Part shown: positions 25,803-33,596 of the stretch, piece by piece
How positions within the stretch are numbered: the stretch's first letter is position 1
Layout of the letters: each line of letters opens with the position of its first letter
Assembly: GCF_040779325.2 (NCBI RefSeq)
Contig: NZ_JBFONT020000008.1
Location: 1 to 64,000, forward strand
Source: Aestuariibius violaceus
GTDB lineage: Bacteria; Pseudomonadota; Alphaproteobacteria; Rhodobacterales; Rhodobacteraceae
Direction of reading: 5' to 3'
Length of the DNA stretch: 64,000 bases
Made by a program: the position numbers and the translations under genes
Notes under the pieces: generated by a model
Told to the model about the DNA's origin: nothing
The model's input: the letters and a program-made list of their open reading frames with translations, nothing else
The model's database searches: none

Positions 25803-26843
25803 TTACACCGGATCAGCAAACGGATCGGCGGGCGCATCGCCCGGAACCCAGTCAAGAAAGGCCCATGTCTCTGCCATGTGTTCGGGCAACGGCGCCGTCA
25901 AGGTGAGCTTTGCGCCAGTAAAGGGATGCTCCATCATCAACGACCGGGCATGTAGATGCAGTTTCTGGCTGACCGCGCCGCCAAGTCCTGACCCCCAGCC
26001 GTCACCGAGGTTCTCCTGCCCGCGTTTGCCGTACTTGCCGTCCCCGATGATCGGATGGCCCAGCGCGGCGATATGAGCCCGCAACTGATGCGTGCGACCC
26101 GTTACGGGGCGCATGGCACACCACGAGACCCGGCGCCCCAATGTTGCAAGTACCGTATAATGGGTCTCGGCCGATTTTGCGCCCGGCGTCTTCGAAACTT
26201 CGTCCGGATGCACGCAGCGCATCATTTCGTCACCGTCGCGCGCCCGCCCCACGCTGTCCTTGACCAAACCATAGGTGATCCGCCCCATCGCGGGCTGGGG
26301 CACACCCGCAACGGCAGCCCAATAGATTTTCACTGTCTCTCGGCTGCGAAACACCTCCCCCAGCTTCGCCGCGGCCTCTCGGCTGCGGGCCAAAAGAAGT
26401 ACGCCGCTTGTATCCTTGTCCAGCCGGTGGACGAGGCGCGGCTTTTCGTCCGCGCCGAAGCGCAGCGCTTCAGCAAGGCCATCCACATGAGTCGTCTGCT
26501 TGCTGCCGCCTTGGCTTGCCAGCCCTGGTGGTTTGTTCAGTGCGATCAGGTGGTCGTCGCGGTAGATCACCATCCTCTGCACCCGCTCCGCCTCCGCATC
26601 CGTCAGTTGCGGCGACGCGGCGGCGGCAGACGCGGCAGCGGGAACCGGTGGAATGCGGACTGTCTGCCCCTCTTCCACCCGTGTGGAGCTTTTCACCCGC
26701 CCGCCGTCTACGCGCATCTCCCCCTTACGGCACATCTTCTCGATCCGGCCCTGGGTCAGCTGCGGAAAATGGCGCCGGATCCAACGGTCGAGCCGCTGTC
26801 CGCCCTCGCCCGCGGCCACTTCGCGCAACTGCACTCCGCTCAC
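25803..26843 (-). CDS. RluC/RluA-family pseudouridine synthase
   Basis: This 346-residue protein has an N-terminal S4 RNA-binding domain (GQRLDRWIRRHFPQLTQGRI) and the catalytic motif with the nucleophilic Asp in HRLDKDTSGVLLLA. The RTHQLRAHIAALGHPIIGD segment is the conserved motif III. It modifies uridines in 23S rRNA, most likely as RluC (positions 955/2504/2580 in E. coli numbering), but the exact site is not provable here. It overlaps the crcB start by four bases. Confidence 0.9.
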   Translation of the reverse strand: MSGVQLREVAAGEGGQRLDRWIRRHFPQLTQGRIEKMCRKGEMRVDGGRVKSSTRVEEGQTVRIPPVPAAASAAAASPQLTDAEAERVQRMVIYRDDHLIALNKPPGLASQGGSKQTTHVDGLAEALRFGADEKPRLVHRLDKDTSGVLLLARSREAAAKLGEVFRSRETVKIYWAAVAGVPQPAMGRITYGLVKDSVGRARDGDEMMRCVHPDEVSKTPGAKSAETHYTVLATLGRRVSWCAMRPVTGRTHQLRAHIAALGHPIIGDGKYGKRGQENLGDGWGSGLGGAVSQKLHLHARSLMMEHPFTGAKLTLTAPLPEHMAETWAFLDWVPGDAPADPFADPV

Positions 26844-27205
26844 GAGACGCCCCGCATCAGGAAGACGCCGGCAAAAAGCGCACCGACCGACAGGCCCACC
26901 GACAGAAGAACGTAAAGCGCCGCCTGCCCGAGAAGGCCTTGCTCGTAGAGCGCGAAGACTTCGAGGGAGAAGGCCGAAAACGTCGTGAACCCACCCAGCA
27001 GACCGACCTGGAAAAACAGCAGAAGCCCGCCCAGCTCACGCTCTGCCACGTAGGCGAAAGACAGGCCCATCAGAAAAGATCCCACCACGTTGACAGTAAG
27101 GACCGCGAGCGGGAACCCGGCCCCTCCGATCAGGGCAAGGCTTACGGCATAGCGCAACGCCGATCCCAAGGCGCCGCCAAGGGCTACAAGCAGAAAAGCA
27201 TTCAT
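26840..27205 (-). CDS. crcB: Fluoride exporter CrcB/FluC
   Basis: This 121-residue protein has four membrane helices and the Fluc signatures GGALGSALRY, NVVGSFLMG and GGFTTFSAFS, the last being the phenylalanine-box helix break. It works as a dual-topology dimer that exports fluoride. No fluoride riboswitch fits upstream because the start overlaps the rarA end, so expression depends on the rarA transcript. Confidence 0.92.
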   Translation of the reverse strand: MNAFLLVALGGALGSALRYAVSLALIGGAGFPLAVLTVNVVGSFLMGLSFAYVAERELGGLLLFFQVGLLGGFTTFSAFSLEVFALYEQGLLGQAALYVLLSVGLSVGALFAGVFLMRGVS

Positions 27206-28512
27206 CCCTTCCGCTCCTGCCGAAGCTTGGCGAAGTAGTCCAGCCGCTTGGACAAGTCCCGCTCGAACCCCCTCTCAACCGGTTGGTAGTAGTTCTCCCG
27301 CTCCATCTCTTCCGGGAAGTAGTTCTGGCCCGAAAACGCGTCCTCCGCATCGTGGTCATAGGAATAGCCTTTGCCGTATCCCTGATCCTTCATCAGACGC
27401 GTCGGCGCATTCAGGATGTGTTTAGGAGGCGCCAGCGACCCATTCTTCCCAGCACTCTTCATAGCCCCCTTGTAGGCGCCGTAGGAGGCGTTCGATTTCG
27501 GCGCGAGCGCCAGATAGATCACCGCCTGCGCCAGCGCTAGTTCGCCCTCCGGCGAGCCCAACCTCTCGTAAACCTGCCAGGCATCCAGACACAGCCGCGA
27601 GGCCTGCGGATCGGCCAGCCCGATGTCCTCGACCGCCATGCGCGTCACGCGGCGTGCGATGTACCGGGGATCCTCGCCCGCCGACAACATCCGCGCCAGC
27701 CAGTAGAGAGAGGCGTCCGGGTCGCTGCCTCGTACGGACTTATGGAGCGCCGAGATCAGATTGTAGTGGGCATCCCCGCTCTTGTCGTAAGCAGAGGCGC
27801 GGCGCATCAACCGTTCGGACAGCGCTGCCTTGTCGTAGGTGACATCCGGTGGCCAAGCGGCAACCTGTTCGACAAGGTTCAAGAGAGCGCGCCCATCGCC
27901 ATCCGCCATCTCGACCAGAGCGCGCCGTCCGGCATCGGCGACCGGTAGCGCCTTGCCCAATTCAGCCTCGGCCCGGGAAATCAGATGGTCGAGCGCGCTT
28001 TCATTCAGCCGTTCCAACACCAAAACCTGAGCCCGGCTCAGAAGCGCGGCGTTCAACTCGAATGATGGATTTTCGGTGGTCGCTCCGACCAGAAGGATCG
28101 TGCCATCCTCCATATGCGGCAGGAAGCCGTCCTGCTGCGCATTGTTGAAGCGGTGGATCTCGTCGACGAACAGCAGCGTTCCGCGCCCGCCCTGCCGCCG
28201 CATCTTTGCTGCCTGGAACACGGCCTTCAGTTCCGGCACGCCCGAAAAGATCGCGCTGATCTGGACGAAATGCAGGTCGGTCTCATCGGCGAGCAGGCGG
28301 GCAATCGTCGTCTTGCCGACACCCGGCGGCCCCCAGAAGATCAGCGAACTCAGCGCATTGTTAGCCAGCATCGATGACAGCGGCGCGTCAGGCCCGAGGA
28401 TCTGATCCTGGCCGATGACGTCTGAAAGGGACTTTGGGCGCAGGCGGTCCGCGAGCGGCCGCATAGGCCCCTCTTCCACACCATCATCCAGTTTGTCGAA
28501 GAGATCGGGCAT
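27202..28512 (-). CDS. rarA: Replication-associated recombination protein RarA (MgsA)
   Basis: This 436-residue AAA+ ATPase has Walker A GPPGVGKTT (61-69), Walker B LLFVDEIHRF (113-122), sensor ATTENPSFELN and the C-terminal tetramerisation region (KSNASYGAYKGAMK). It acts at stalled forks with SSB. A perfect hairpin (TCGGGCCG/CGGCCCGA, 28512-28536) sits directly on the start codon and no clear Shine-Dalgarno is visible, so translation may be coupled or structurally controlled. Confidence 0.94.
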   Translation of the reverse strand: MPDLFDKLDDGVEEGPMRPLADRLRPKSLSDVIGQDQILGPDAPLSSMLANNALSSLIFWGPPGVGKTTIARLLADETDLHFVQISAIFSGVPELKAVFQAAKMRRQGGRGTLLFVDEIHRFNNAQQDGFLPHMEDGTILLVGATTENPSFELNAALLSRAQVLVLERLNESALDHLISRAEAELGKALPVADAGRRALVEMADGDGRALLNLVEQVAAWPPDVTYDKAALSERLMRRASAYDKSGDAHYNLISALHKSVRGSDPDASLYWLARMLSAGEDPRYIARRVTRMAVEDIGLADPQASRLCLDAWQVYERLGSPEGELALAQAVIYLALAPKSNASYGAYKGAMKSAGKNGSLAPPKHILNAPTRLMKDQGYGKGYSYDHDAEDAFSGQNYFPEEMERENYYQPVERGFERDLSKRLDYFAKLRQERKG

Positions 28513-28556
28513 CGGGCCGTATCTACGCCGGCCCGATGAGGTTTTAAAGGATCAGC

Positions 28557-29147
28557 TCAATGGAACTGCTGAGCGAAGTCGATCCAAACCGCCTGGTAGT
28601 CGATCCCACCCATGTTCATGTTGCGACCTGCCGCCTTCATGTCGAGCCTGCAGCGGTTGGCCCAGCGGCCCCAGTTCGATGGCAAGAGCGCGACCATCTT
28701 TCCGATCCCCTCCTGCCGGGTCGTCTTGAACATCTCGACAACCAGCTTCATCCGCACCCGCATCCGAATGTTGGCAGGGATGTCATGGGCGACAAAGCCG
28801 CGCGTCACCTCCCAGATATGCTCGTCGACGGGCGCCTCGCTATAGAGAAGATCCGAAGGGATCGAGTCGAGCAGTCCGCGCTGCGCATCGCGGATCATGT
28901 AGCTGTAGATGCCACAACGGGCTGTCGTGGGTGTCAGACGCACACCCGCCAAGACCTCCCCCAGGTCATTGTGGACGGCGATCCAGCGGCTTTGCGGCGT
29001 ATCGTACTGATCGAACTCCATCCCCATCGTCTCTGGCAGCTCCCAGCGGTTCTGGACGATGAAGGATTGCCTCCGTGCGCGAAGGACGTTGGCAAGTAAC
29101 TCGCCATGATTGTGCATGTTGGCGAAAGAAAGAGTGGTGGTTTGCAT
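28557..29147 (-). CDS. Acyl-homoserine-lactone synthase (LuxI family)
   Basis: This 196-residue autoinducer synthase has the conserved Arg/Phe/Trp set in RRQSFIVQNRWELP, the acidic EFDQYDTP, GVRLTPT and the WEVTRGF block. It makes an N-acylhomoserine lactone from SAM and an acyl carrier; the chain cannot be predicted. The ATG at 29147 with GGAG nine bases upstream is preferred over one 39 bases earlier. It lies 64 bases after the LuxR gene on the same strand, forming a quorum-sensing pair. Confidence 0.88.
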   Translation of the reverse strand: MQTTTLSFANMHNHGELLANVLRARRQSFIVQNRWELPETMGMEFDQYDTPQSRWIAVHNDLGEVLAGVRLTPTTARCGIYSYMIRDAQRGLLDSIPSDLLYSEAPVDEHIWEVTRGFVAHDIPANIRMRVRMKLVVEMFKTTRQEGIGKMVALLPSNWGRWANRCRLDMKAAGRNMNMGGIDYQAVWIDFAQQFH

Positions 29148-29211
29148 GGCATTCTGCTCCAGCAAGTTGGTGGGTAAACGGTTCACCCCGCCGGAGCTGC
29201 TTCAGGTCGCG

Positions 29212-29823
29212 TCAGAGCAGTCTGTAATCCTTGGCCCGCTGGATCGCTTCCGCGGTTGTACGAGCAAGTAAACTCTGCCGGGCGGATGCAAGACGCGCCT
29301 TGAGCGCACTTTCAGAGATGTTTAGCTTTGCCGCGGCAGCTGCATGACGGTCCCCGTCGGCGATGCACCGCAGGGCTTCGAGTTGGGCATCCGTGAGAGT
29401 CGTTGGTGGTTCGGTTATGTCATGCAGCTGACGGATAAGCACCGAGAAGGTCTCGATCTCATCGTCCGTGAACTCCCGGTCTTCCCGCGCCGCCGATGCG
29501 ATGGTTCTCGATTTCATCGGACCGTAAGAGACCGCAAAGCCATAGATCATACCGAACTCCTTGGCTTGCTCAAGAATGCCAAAGGGATCTGGGATTGTGA
29601 TCTCGCTCCATCGCGACGTGCCCGTCTGGCTGAACCCCCAGGCAATGATCGGATCACGGAGCGCATAGGCCTCCTCTGTGTAACGGTCGGTCCATCCTTG
29701 CGGGTAGGTCTGGTGGTGTAACAGCGGCAGCGCGAACCGGATATGTAAGGCGAAGAAGAAGCCGCCAGGCGCGAGCTTGGACAGACGACGGGTTTGAAGT
29801 TCTATTCCCGACCTTAAGGACAT
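29212..29823 (-). CDS. LuxR-family quorum-sensing regulator, short form
   Basis: This 203-residue protein has an autoinducer-binding domain with the ligand-pocket residues Trp, Tyr, Asp-Pro and Trp in order (GWTDRYTEEAY, LRDPIIAWGF, SRWSE). A C-terminal GerE-type helix-turn-helix (LTDAQLEALRCIADGDRHAA, then AKLNISESALKARL) follows. It is shorter than typical LuxR (about 240) because the N-terminus begins late. TGTCT-TTTT-AGACA (29823-29836) overlaps its start codon. It probably controls the adjacent luxI gene. Confidence 0.85.
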   Translation of the reverse strand: MSLRSGIELQTRRLSKLAPGGFFFALHIRFALPLLHHQTYPQGWTDRYTEEAYALRDPIIAWGFSQTGTSRWSEITIPDPFGILEQAKEFGMIYGFAVSYGPMKSRTIASAAREDREFTDDEIETFSVLIRQLHDITEPPTTLTDAQLEALRCIADGDRHAAAAAKLNISESALKARLASARQSLLARTTAEAIQRAKDYRLL

Positions 29824-29899
29824 GTCTTTTTAGACAAGTTGCCCCAGAGCCGGTCAACCGTAAATTGTACCGCGACGAGCTGGAGACAAGAGGTGAGCT

Positions 29900-30070
29900 G
29901 TGAAACAGGCGGATACCGATATCTACGTCCAGATGCGGAACATGGCCCAGGCCGATCGTGCCCTATTGCTGGAGTTTTTGGGCGGCCAGGACGACGATCT
30001 GGAGACGGTTCTTGCCACACTGCGCTCCCATCACAGGGGATATGGTCGCAGCGCGCATAGCAGTCACTGA
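29900..30070 (+). CDS. Possible small protein (56 residues) divergent from luxR
   Basis: A GTG-started frame reads MKQADTDIYVQMRNMAQADR and continues ALLLEFLGGQDDDLETVLAT to a TGA at 30068-30070. GAGG lies six bases before the GTG, the codons look like ordinary genes here, and a strong terminator follows (30090-30125). The first two thirds are helical and acidic, the end basic. I do not recognise a family. The position opposite luxR suggests a quorum-linked partner, but it could be noncoding leader RNA. Confidence 0.45.
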   Translation: MKQADTDIYVQMRNMAQADRALLLEFLGGQDDDLETVLATLRSHHRGYGRSAHSSH

Positions 30071-30089
30071 GATCTTCAGCTACCTGACG

Positions 30090-30125
30090 AAAGCCCCGCC
30101 GGAATGGCGGGGCTTTCTCTTTTTG
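30090..30125. terminator. Bidirectional terminator between the small ORF and rplQ
   Basis: GCCCCGCC (30093-30100) and GGCGGGGC (30106-30113) form an eight-base stem with A-rich and T-rich flanks on both sides (GAAA before; TTTCTCTTTTT after). It can end the plus-strand small transcript and, from the other side, the rplQ transcript. Confidence 0.8.
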
Positions 30126-30135
30126 AACCAATGCG

Positions 30136-30549
30136 TTACGCATCATCCTCTTCGACGAGGCGCGCCTTGTCGGCAGCGCCCTTCGCCTCGGTGTCGCGAT
30201 CGACAAATTCGATGATCGCCATCGGGGCCATGTCCCCGTAGCGGAAGCCCGCCTTCATCACCCGGACATAGCCGCCCTGGCGGTCGGCGTAGCGGGGGCC
30301 AATCACGTCGAACAGCTTTTCGACATGACCGTCCTGCTTGAGCCGCGCAGCGGCCTGACGGCGGGCATGCAAATCCCCACGTTTTCCGAGGGTTACGAGC
30401 TTTTCAACCACCCGCCTCAGCTCTTTTGCCTTGGGCAGGGTCGTCTTGATCTGCTCGTGCTCGATCAGCGATCCGGCCATGTTGGCGAAGAGCGCCTTGC
30501 GGTGCTCGTGGGTTCGGTTAAGGCGGCGATAGCCCCTTGCATGACGCAT
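30136..30549 (-). CDS. rplQ: 50S ribosomal protein L17
   Basis: This 137-residue protein begins MRHARGYRRLNRTHEHRKAL, the universal L17 start, followed by NMAGSLIEHEQIKTTLPKAK. It is the last gene of the alpha operon. A 213-base gap holding a terminator and repeats separates it from rpoA, so it may be transcribed partly by readthrough. Confidence 0.97.
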   Translation of the reverse strand: MRHARGYRRLNRTHEHRKALFANMAGSLIEHEQIKTTLPKAKELRRVVEKLVTLGKRGDLHARRQAAARLKQDGHVEKLFDVIGPRYADRQGGYVRVMKAGFRYGDMAPMAIIEFVDRDTEAKGAADKARLVEEDDA

Positions 30550-30639
30550 TTTCTTACTCCTTCAGCTTTATGCTTTGTCCGGCGGGGGATGCGTGTCCCC
30601 CGCTCTCCTTGGGGCGGGATTGCCCGGGTTTTTGCCTTG

Positions 30640-30675
30640 CGGCATTTGGTCGGTATCCAGTCGGCATTTGGTCGG
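30640..30675. repeat. 14-bp direct repeat in the rpoA-rplQ gap
   Basis: CGGCATTTGGTCGG occurs twice (30640-30653 and 30662-30675), 22 bases apart start to start. A separate hairpin with GCGGGGGA/TCCCCCGC arms lies at about 30582-30603. The role is unknown. Confidence 0.6.
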
Positions 30676-30723
30676 AGGGGAACGGACGTTCCTGTCGACC
30701 TTTCTTAACCTTTACTGAACACC

Positions 30724-30754
30724 AAAAACAATCGGCCCCTTTCGGCGCCGATTG
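30724..30754 (-). terminator. Terminator-like hairpin after rpoA
   Basis: On the minus strand CAATCGGC and GCCGATTG (plus positions 30747-30754 and 30729-30736) form an eight-base stem followed by TTTTTGG, nine bases after the rpoA stop. It looks like an intrinsic terminator inside the alpha operon, which would make rplQ expression partial. Confidence 0.65.
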
Positions 30755-30762
30755 TCTCATTT

Positions 30763-31779
30763 TCAGAACTGATCTTCGAACTTCTTGGCGAGATCCTCGA
30801 TGTTGTCGGGCGGCCAGTCTTCGACATCCATGCCGAGGTGCAGACCCATGCCCGAGAGCACTTCCTTGATCTCGTTGAGCGACTTCCGGCCGAAATTCGG
30901 GGTGCGCAGCATCTCGGCTTCGGTCTTCTGGATGAGATCGCCGATATAGACGATGTTGTCGTTCTTGAGGCAGTTCGCGGACCGGACCGACAATTCCAGT
31001 TCATCGACCTTTTTGAGCAGAAGCGGGTTGAACTCCAGCCCGTCATCTTCGGACGACGCCTGGGCGCTTTCCGGTTCATCGAAGTTCACGAAGATCGACA
31101 GCTGATCCTGGATGATCCGCGCGGCGAAGGCCACGGCATCGTCCGGGGTGACCGAGCCGTCGGTTTCGATCTTCATCGTCAGCTTGTCGTAGTCGAGCAC
31201 CTGGCCCTCACGGGTCGGCTGGACATCGTAGCTGACCTTCTTGACCGGGGAATAGATCGCATCGATCGCGATCATGCCAATCGGCGCATCCTCAGGCTTG
31301 TTGCGATCAGCCGGGACATAGCCCTTGCCGGTATTGACCGTCAGTTCCATGAACAGATCGGCACCGTCATCGAGGTGGCAGACGACGTGATCCTTGTTCA
31401 GGATCTCGATGCCCGCGCTTTCCGAAATGTCGCCGGCGGTTACAACGCCCGGGCCCTTGGCCTGGACCGACAGCCGCTTCGGACCTTCGGTTTCCATCCG
31501 GATCGCCACGCCCTTGAGGTTCAGGACGACATCGGTCACGTCCTCGCGGACGCCCGAGATCGACGAGAACTCGTGCAGGACATTGTCGATCTGGACACTG
31601 GTGATCGCGCCGCCCTGCAGCGACGACATCAGCACGCGCCGCAGCGCGTTGCCGAGCGTCAGGCCGAAGCCCCGCTCGAGCGGTTCGGCCGTGACCGTCG
31701 CCTGACGCGCGGGATCGTTGCCCGGCTTGACGTCGAGCTGCGTCGGCTTGATCAATTCGGCCCAGTTTTTGTGGATCAT
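30763..31779 (-). CDS. rpoA: RNA polymerase alpha subunit
   Basis: This 338-residue protein starts MIHKNWAELIKPTQLDV with GGAGGG just upstream; the open frame extends 36 bases further but without a better start. The alpha N-terminal dimer domain (GFGLTLGNALRRVLMSS) and C-terminal DNA-binding domain (LNEIKEVLSGMGLHLGMDV) are complete. It follows rpsK after a 112-base gap. Confidence 0.97.
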   Translation of the reverse strand: MIHKNWAELIKPTQLDVKPGNDPARQATVTAEPLERGFGLTLGNALRRVLMSSLQGGAITSVQIDNVLHEFSSISGVREDVTDVVLNLKGVAIRMETEGPKRLSVQAKGPGVVTAGDISESAGIEILNKDHVVCHLDDGADLFMELTVNTGKGYVPADRNKPEDAPIGMIAIDAIYSPVKKVSYDVQPTREGQVLDYDKLTMKIETDGSVTPDDAVAFAARIIQDQLSIFVNFDEPESAQASSEDDGLEFNPLLLKKVDELELSVRSANCLKNDNIVYIGDLIQKTEAEMLRTPNFGRKSLNEIKEVLSGMGLHLGMDVEDWPPDNIEDLAKKFEDQF

Positions 31780-31891
31780 GCGTCCCTCCATTCCTGTCTG
31801 GCGCCCATGTCCCAAGCGGCAGACTCCCGAGGTTTCAAAATGACGAAGCGGGGCCGCGCCGAAGCGCAGCCCCGTAAACGGTGGATGCGGA

Positions 31892-32284
31892 TCAGACCCG
31901 GCGACGCTTTGGCGGGCGGCAACCGTTATGGGCGATCGGCGTCACGTCGCGGATCGACGTGATGTTGAAGCCCACGGCCGCCAGAGCGCGCAGCGCACTT
32001 TCGCGGCCAGAGCCGGGGCCTTGCACCTCGACCTCGAGGGTGCGGACGCCGTGTTCCTGCGCCTTCTTGCCCGCGTCTTCGGCAGCCATCTGGGCGGCAT
32101 AGGGCGTCGACTTGCGCGACCCCTTGAAGCCCATCGTGCCGGCCGAGGACCAGGCGATGGCGTTGCCCTGAACGTCGGAGATCAGGATCTTGGTGTTGTT
32201 GAACGAAGAGTTCACATGCGCAACGCCGGCGGCGATGTTCTTGGAAACCTTCTTCTTTCCGCGGGTGCGGGTGTCGCGTGCCAT
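31892..32284 (-). CDS. rpsK: 30S ribosomal protein S11
   Basis: This 130-residue protein has AHVNSSFNNTKILISDVQGN and the conserved C-terminus CRPPKRRRV. It is part of the 30S platform. It lies 15 bases after rpsM, in the usual alpha-operon order. Confidence 0.97.
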   Translation of the reverse strand: MARDTRTRGKKKVSKNIAAGVAHVNSSFNNTKILISDVQGNAIAWSSAGTMGFKGSRKSTPYAAQMAAEDAGKKAQEHGVRTLEVEVQGPGSGRESALRALAAVGFNITSIRDVTPIAHNGCRPPKRRRV

Positions 32285-32299
32285 ATCGGTGCTCTCCCC

Positions 32300-32668
32300 T
32301 TACTTCTTCTTGCCGGCGATGGCCTTTGCGGGGCCTTTGCGCGTGCGAGCATTGGTGTGGGTGCGCTGACCGCGCACGGGGAGGTTGCGGCGATGCCGCA
32401 GGCCGCGGTAGCAGCCGAGATCCATCAGACGCTTGATGTTCATCTGCACCTCGCGGCGCAGGTCGCCTTCGACGGTGAAGTTGGCATCGATATGCTCGCG
32501 GATCTGGAGCACTTCCGCATCGGAAAGCTCGTTGACGCGACGGCTGGCGTCGATGCCGACAGCCTCGCAGATTTCCTTGGCCGACGAATGGCCGATGCCG
32601 GTGATGTAGGTCAGCGCGATCGGAACGCGCTTTGCGGTGGGGATGTTGACCCCTGCGATACGTGCCAC
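32300..32668 (-). CDS. rpsM: 30S ribosomal protein S13
   Basis: This 122-residue protein begins MARIAGVNIPTAKRVPIALT with the basic C-terminal tail that reaches the decoding site (GQRTHTNARTRKGPAKAIAG). It is first in the alpha operon here, after a 283-base gap holding a candidate promoter and the palindrome array. Confidence 0.97.
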   Translation of the reverse strand: MARIAGVNIPTAKRVPIALTYITGIGHSSAKEICEAVGIDASRRVNELSDAEVLQIREHIDANFTVEGDLRREVQMNIKRLMDLGCYRGLRHRRNLPVRGQRTHTNARTRKGPAKAIAGKKK

Positions 32669-32827
32669 GGGTTAGTGGTCCTTCTCTCGTTGCGGGTCCG
32701 TAGTTCCAGACCCTTTTTTCACAACGGCAAGCCCGAGGCGGACTGCCTGCGGGCCACTGTCATCTCTGGTAATGAGCGCGGGAGGTGATCGGCCCCCGGC
32801 GCGGGCGATTCCCTTTCGGGATGGCAC

Positions 32828-32856
32828 CACCTATGGAGTCTTTAATGGATCGTCAA
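32828..32856 (-). promoter_or_regulatory. Candidate alpha-operon promoter
   Basis: On the minus strand TTGACG (plus 32851-32856) and TAGGTG (plus 32828-32833) are 17 bases apart, about 160 bases before rpsM. The -35 box is good and the -10 box weak. It lies 14 bases beyond the nearest palindrome of the array. Confidence 0.45.
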
Positions 32857-32870
32857 GAGGGCGGGCGTTG

Positions 32871-32948
32871 CAGGATCTTCCAGAAGATCCTGAGGGGGCA
32901 AAATCTTCTAGAAGATTTTGACTTGGCACGATTTTCTAGAAAATCGTG
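32871..32948. repeat. Array of three 22-bp palindromes with 28-bp period
   Basis: Three 22-base palindromes occupy 32871-32892, 32899-32920 and 32927-32948, separated by six-base spacers (AGGGGG, ACTTGG). Half-sites are CAGGATCTTC (with a CA centre), CAAAATCTTCT and CACGATTTTCT. All follow CA-NN-AT-YTTC with complementary changes in the other arm, so the pairing is kept while the bases differ. The array begins three bases after the adk stop and ends 14 bases before a candidate promoter. It is either an operator cluster or three RNA hairpins. Confidence 0.9.
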
Positions 32949-32951
32949 GGT

Positions 32952-33596
32952 CTAGGAGAGGATCGTCTGGATCGAGTTGGCGACCTCGTCGATATCCTTC
33001 AGGCCGTCGACGCTGCGCAGGTCGCCCTTCGCGTAGTAATAGCCGATGAGCGGCGAGGTTTGCTTGTAATAGGCCAGAAGCCGGGTCCTGAGCGCCTCTT
33101 CGGTGTCGTCCGCACGGCGCTTGAACTCGGTCGCCCCGCAATTCGAGCATTTGCCGTCGCCCGGGATCGGCTTGGTGACGTCGTGGTAGACCTCGCCACA
33201 ATTGGCGCAGGTCGACCGGCCGGTGATGCGCGCGACGAGCGCGTCGTCATCGACCTGCATTTCGACCACGTGATCGAGCGTTTCGTTCAGCTCGCTCAGA
33301 AGGTTTGACAACGCGTCGGCCTGGGCAAGCGTCCGCGGGAAGCCGTCGAAGATATAACCACCCTCCGCCTCGCCCAATTGCAGCTTCTCGCGGATCAGGC
33401 CAATCACGATCTCGTCCGTCACGAGGTCGCCGCGATCCATAACCTCGGCGACCTTCTTGCCCATCTCGGTGCCGGAGGTCCGCGCCTCGCGCAGCATATC
33501 GCCCGTGGAGAGCTGGATCATGTTGCGTGCATCCACCAGACGGCGGGCCTGTGTCCCCTTGCCCGCGCCCGGAGGGCCCAGAAGTATGATGTTCAT
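32952..33596 (-). CDS. adk: Adenylate kinase, zinc-finger LID type
   Basis: This 214-residue protein has the P-loop GPPGAGKGTQA and DGFPRTLAQADAL. A LID domain holds two C-x2-C pairs (CANCGEVYH, KCSNCGATEF), the zinc-binding type. It interconverts ATP, AMP and ADP. Its start overlaps the secY stop (ATGA). The palindrome array begins just after its stop. Confidence 0.97.
   Translation of the reverse strand: MNIILLGPPGAGKGTQARRLVDARNMIQLSTGDMLREARTSGTEMGKKVAEVMDRGDLVTDEIVIGLIREKLQLGEAEGGYIFDGFPRTLAQADALSNLLSELNETLDHVVEMQVDDDALVARITGRSTCANCGEVYHDVTKPIPGDGKCSNCGATEFKRRADDTEEALRTRLLAYYKQTSPLIGYYYAKGDLRSVDGLKDIDEVANSIQTILS

Noticed and set aside
26840..27205. Fluoride riboswitch before crcB
   Set aside because: The crcB start overlaps rarA, leaving no leader for a riboswitch.
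32871..32948. Palindrome array as a small CRISPR array
   Set aside because: The units are whole palindromes with only six-base spacers and no cas genes; the period is 28 bases, too short for repeat plus spacer.
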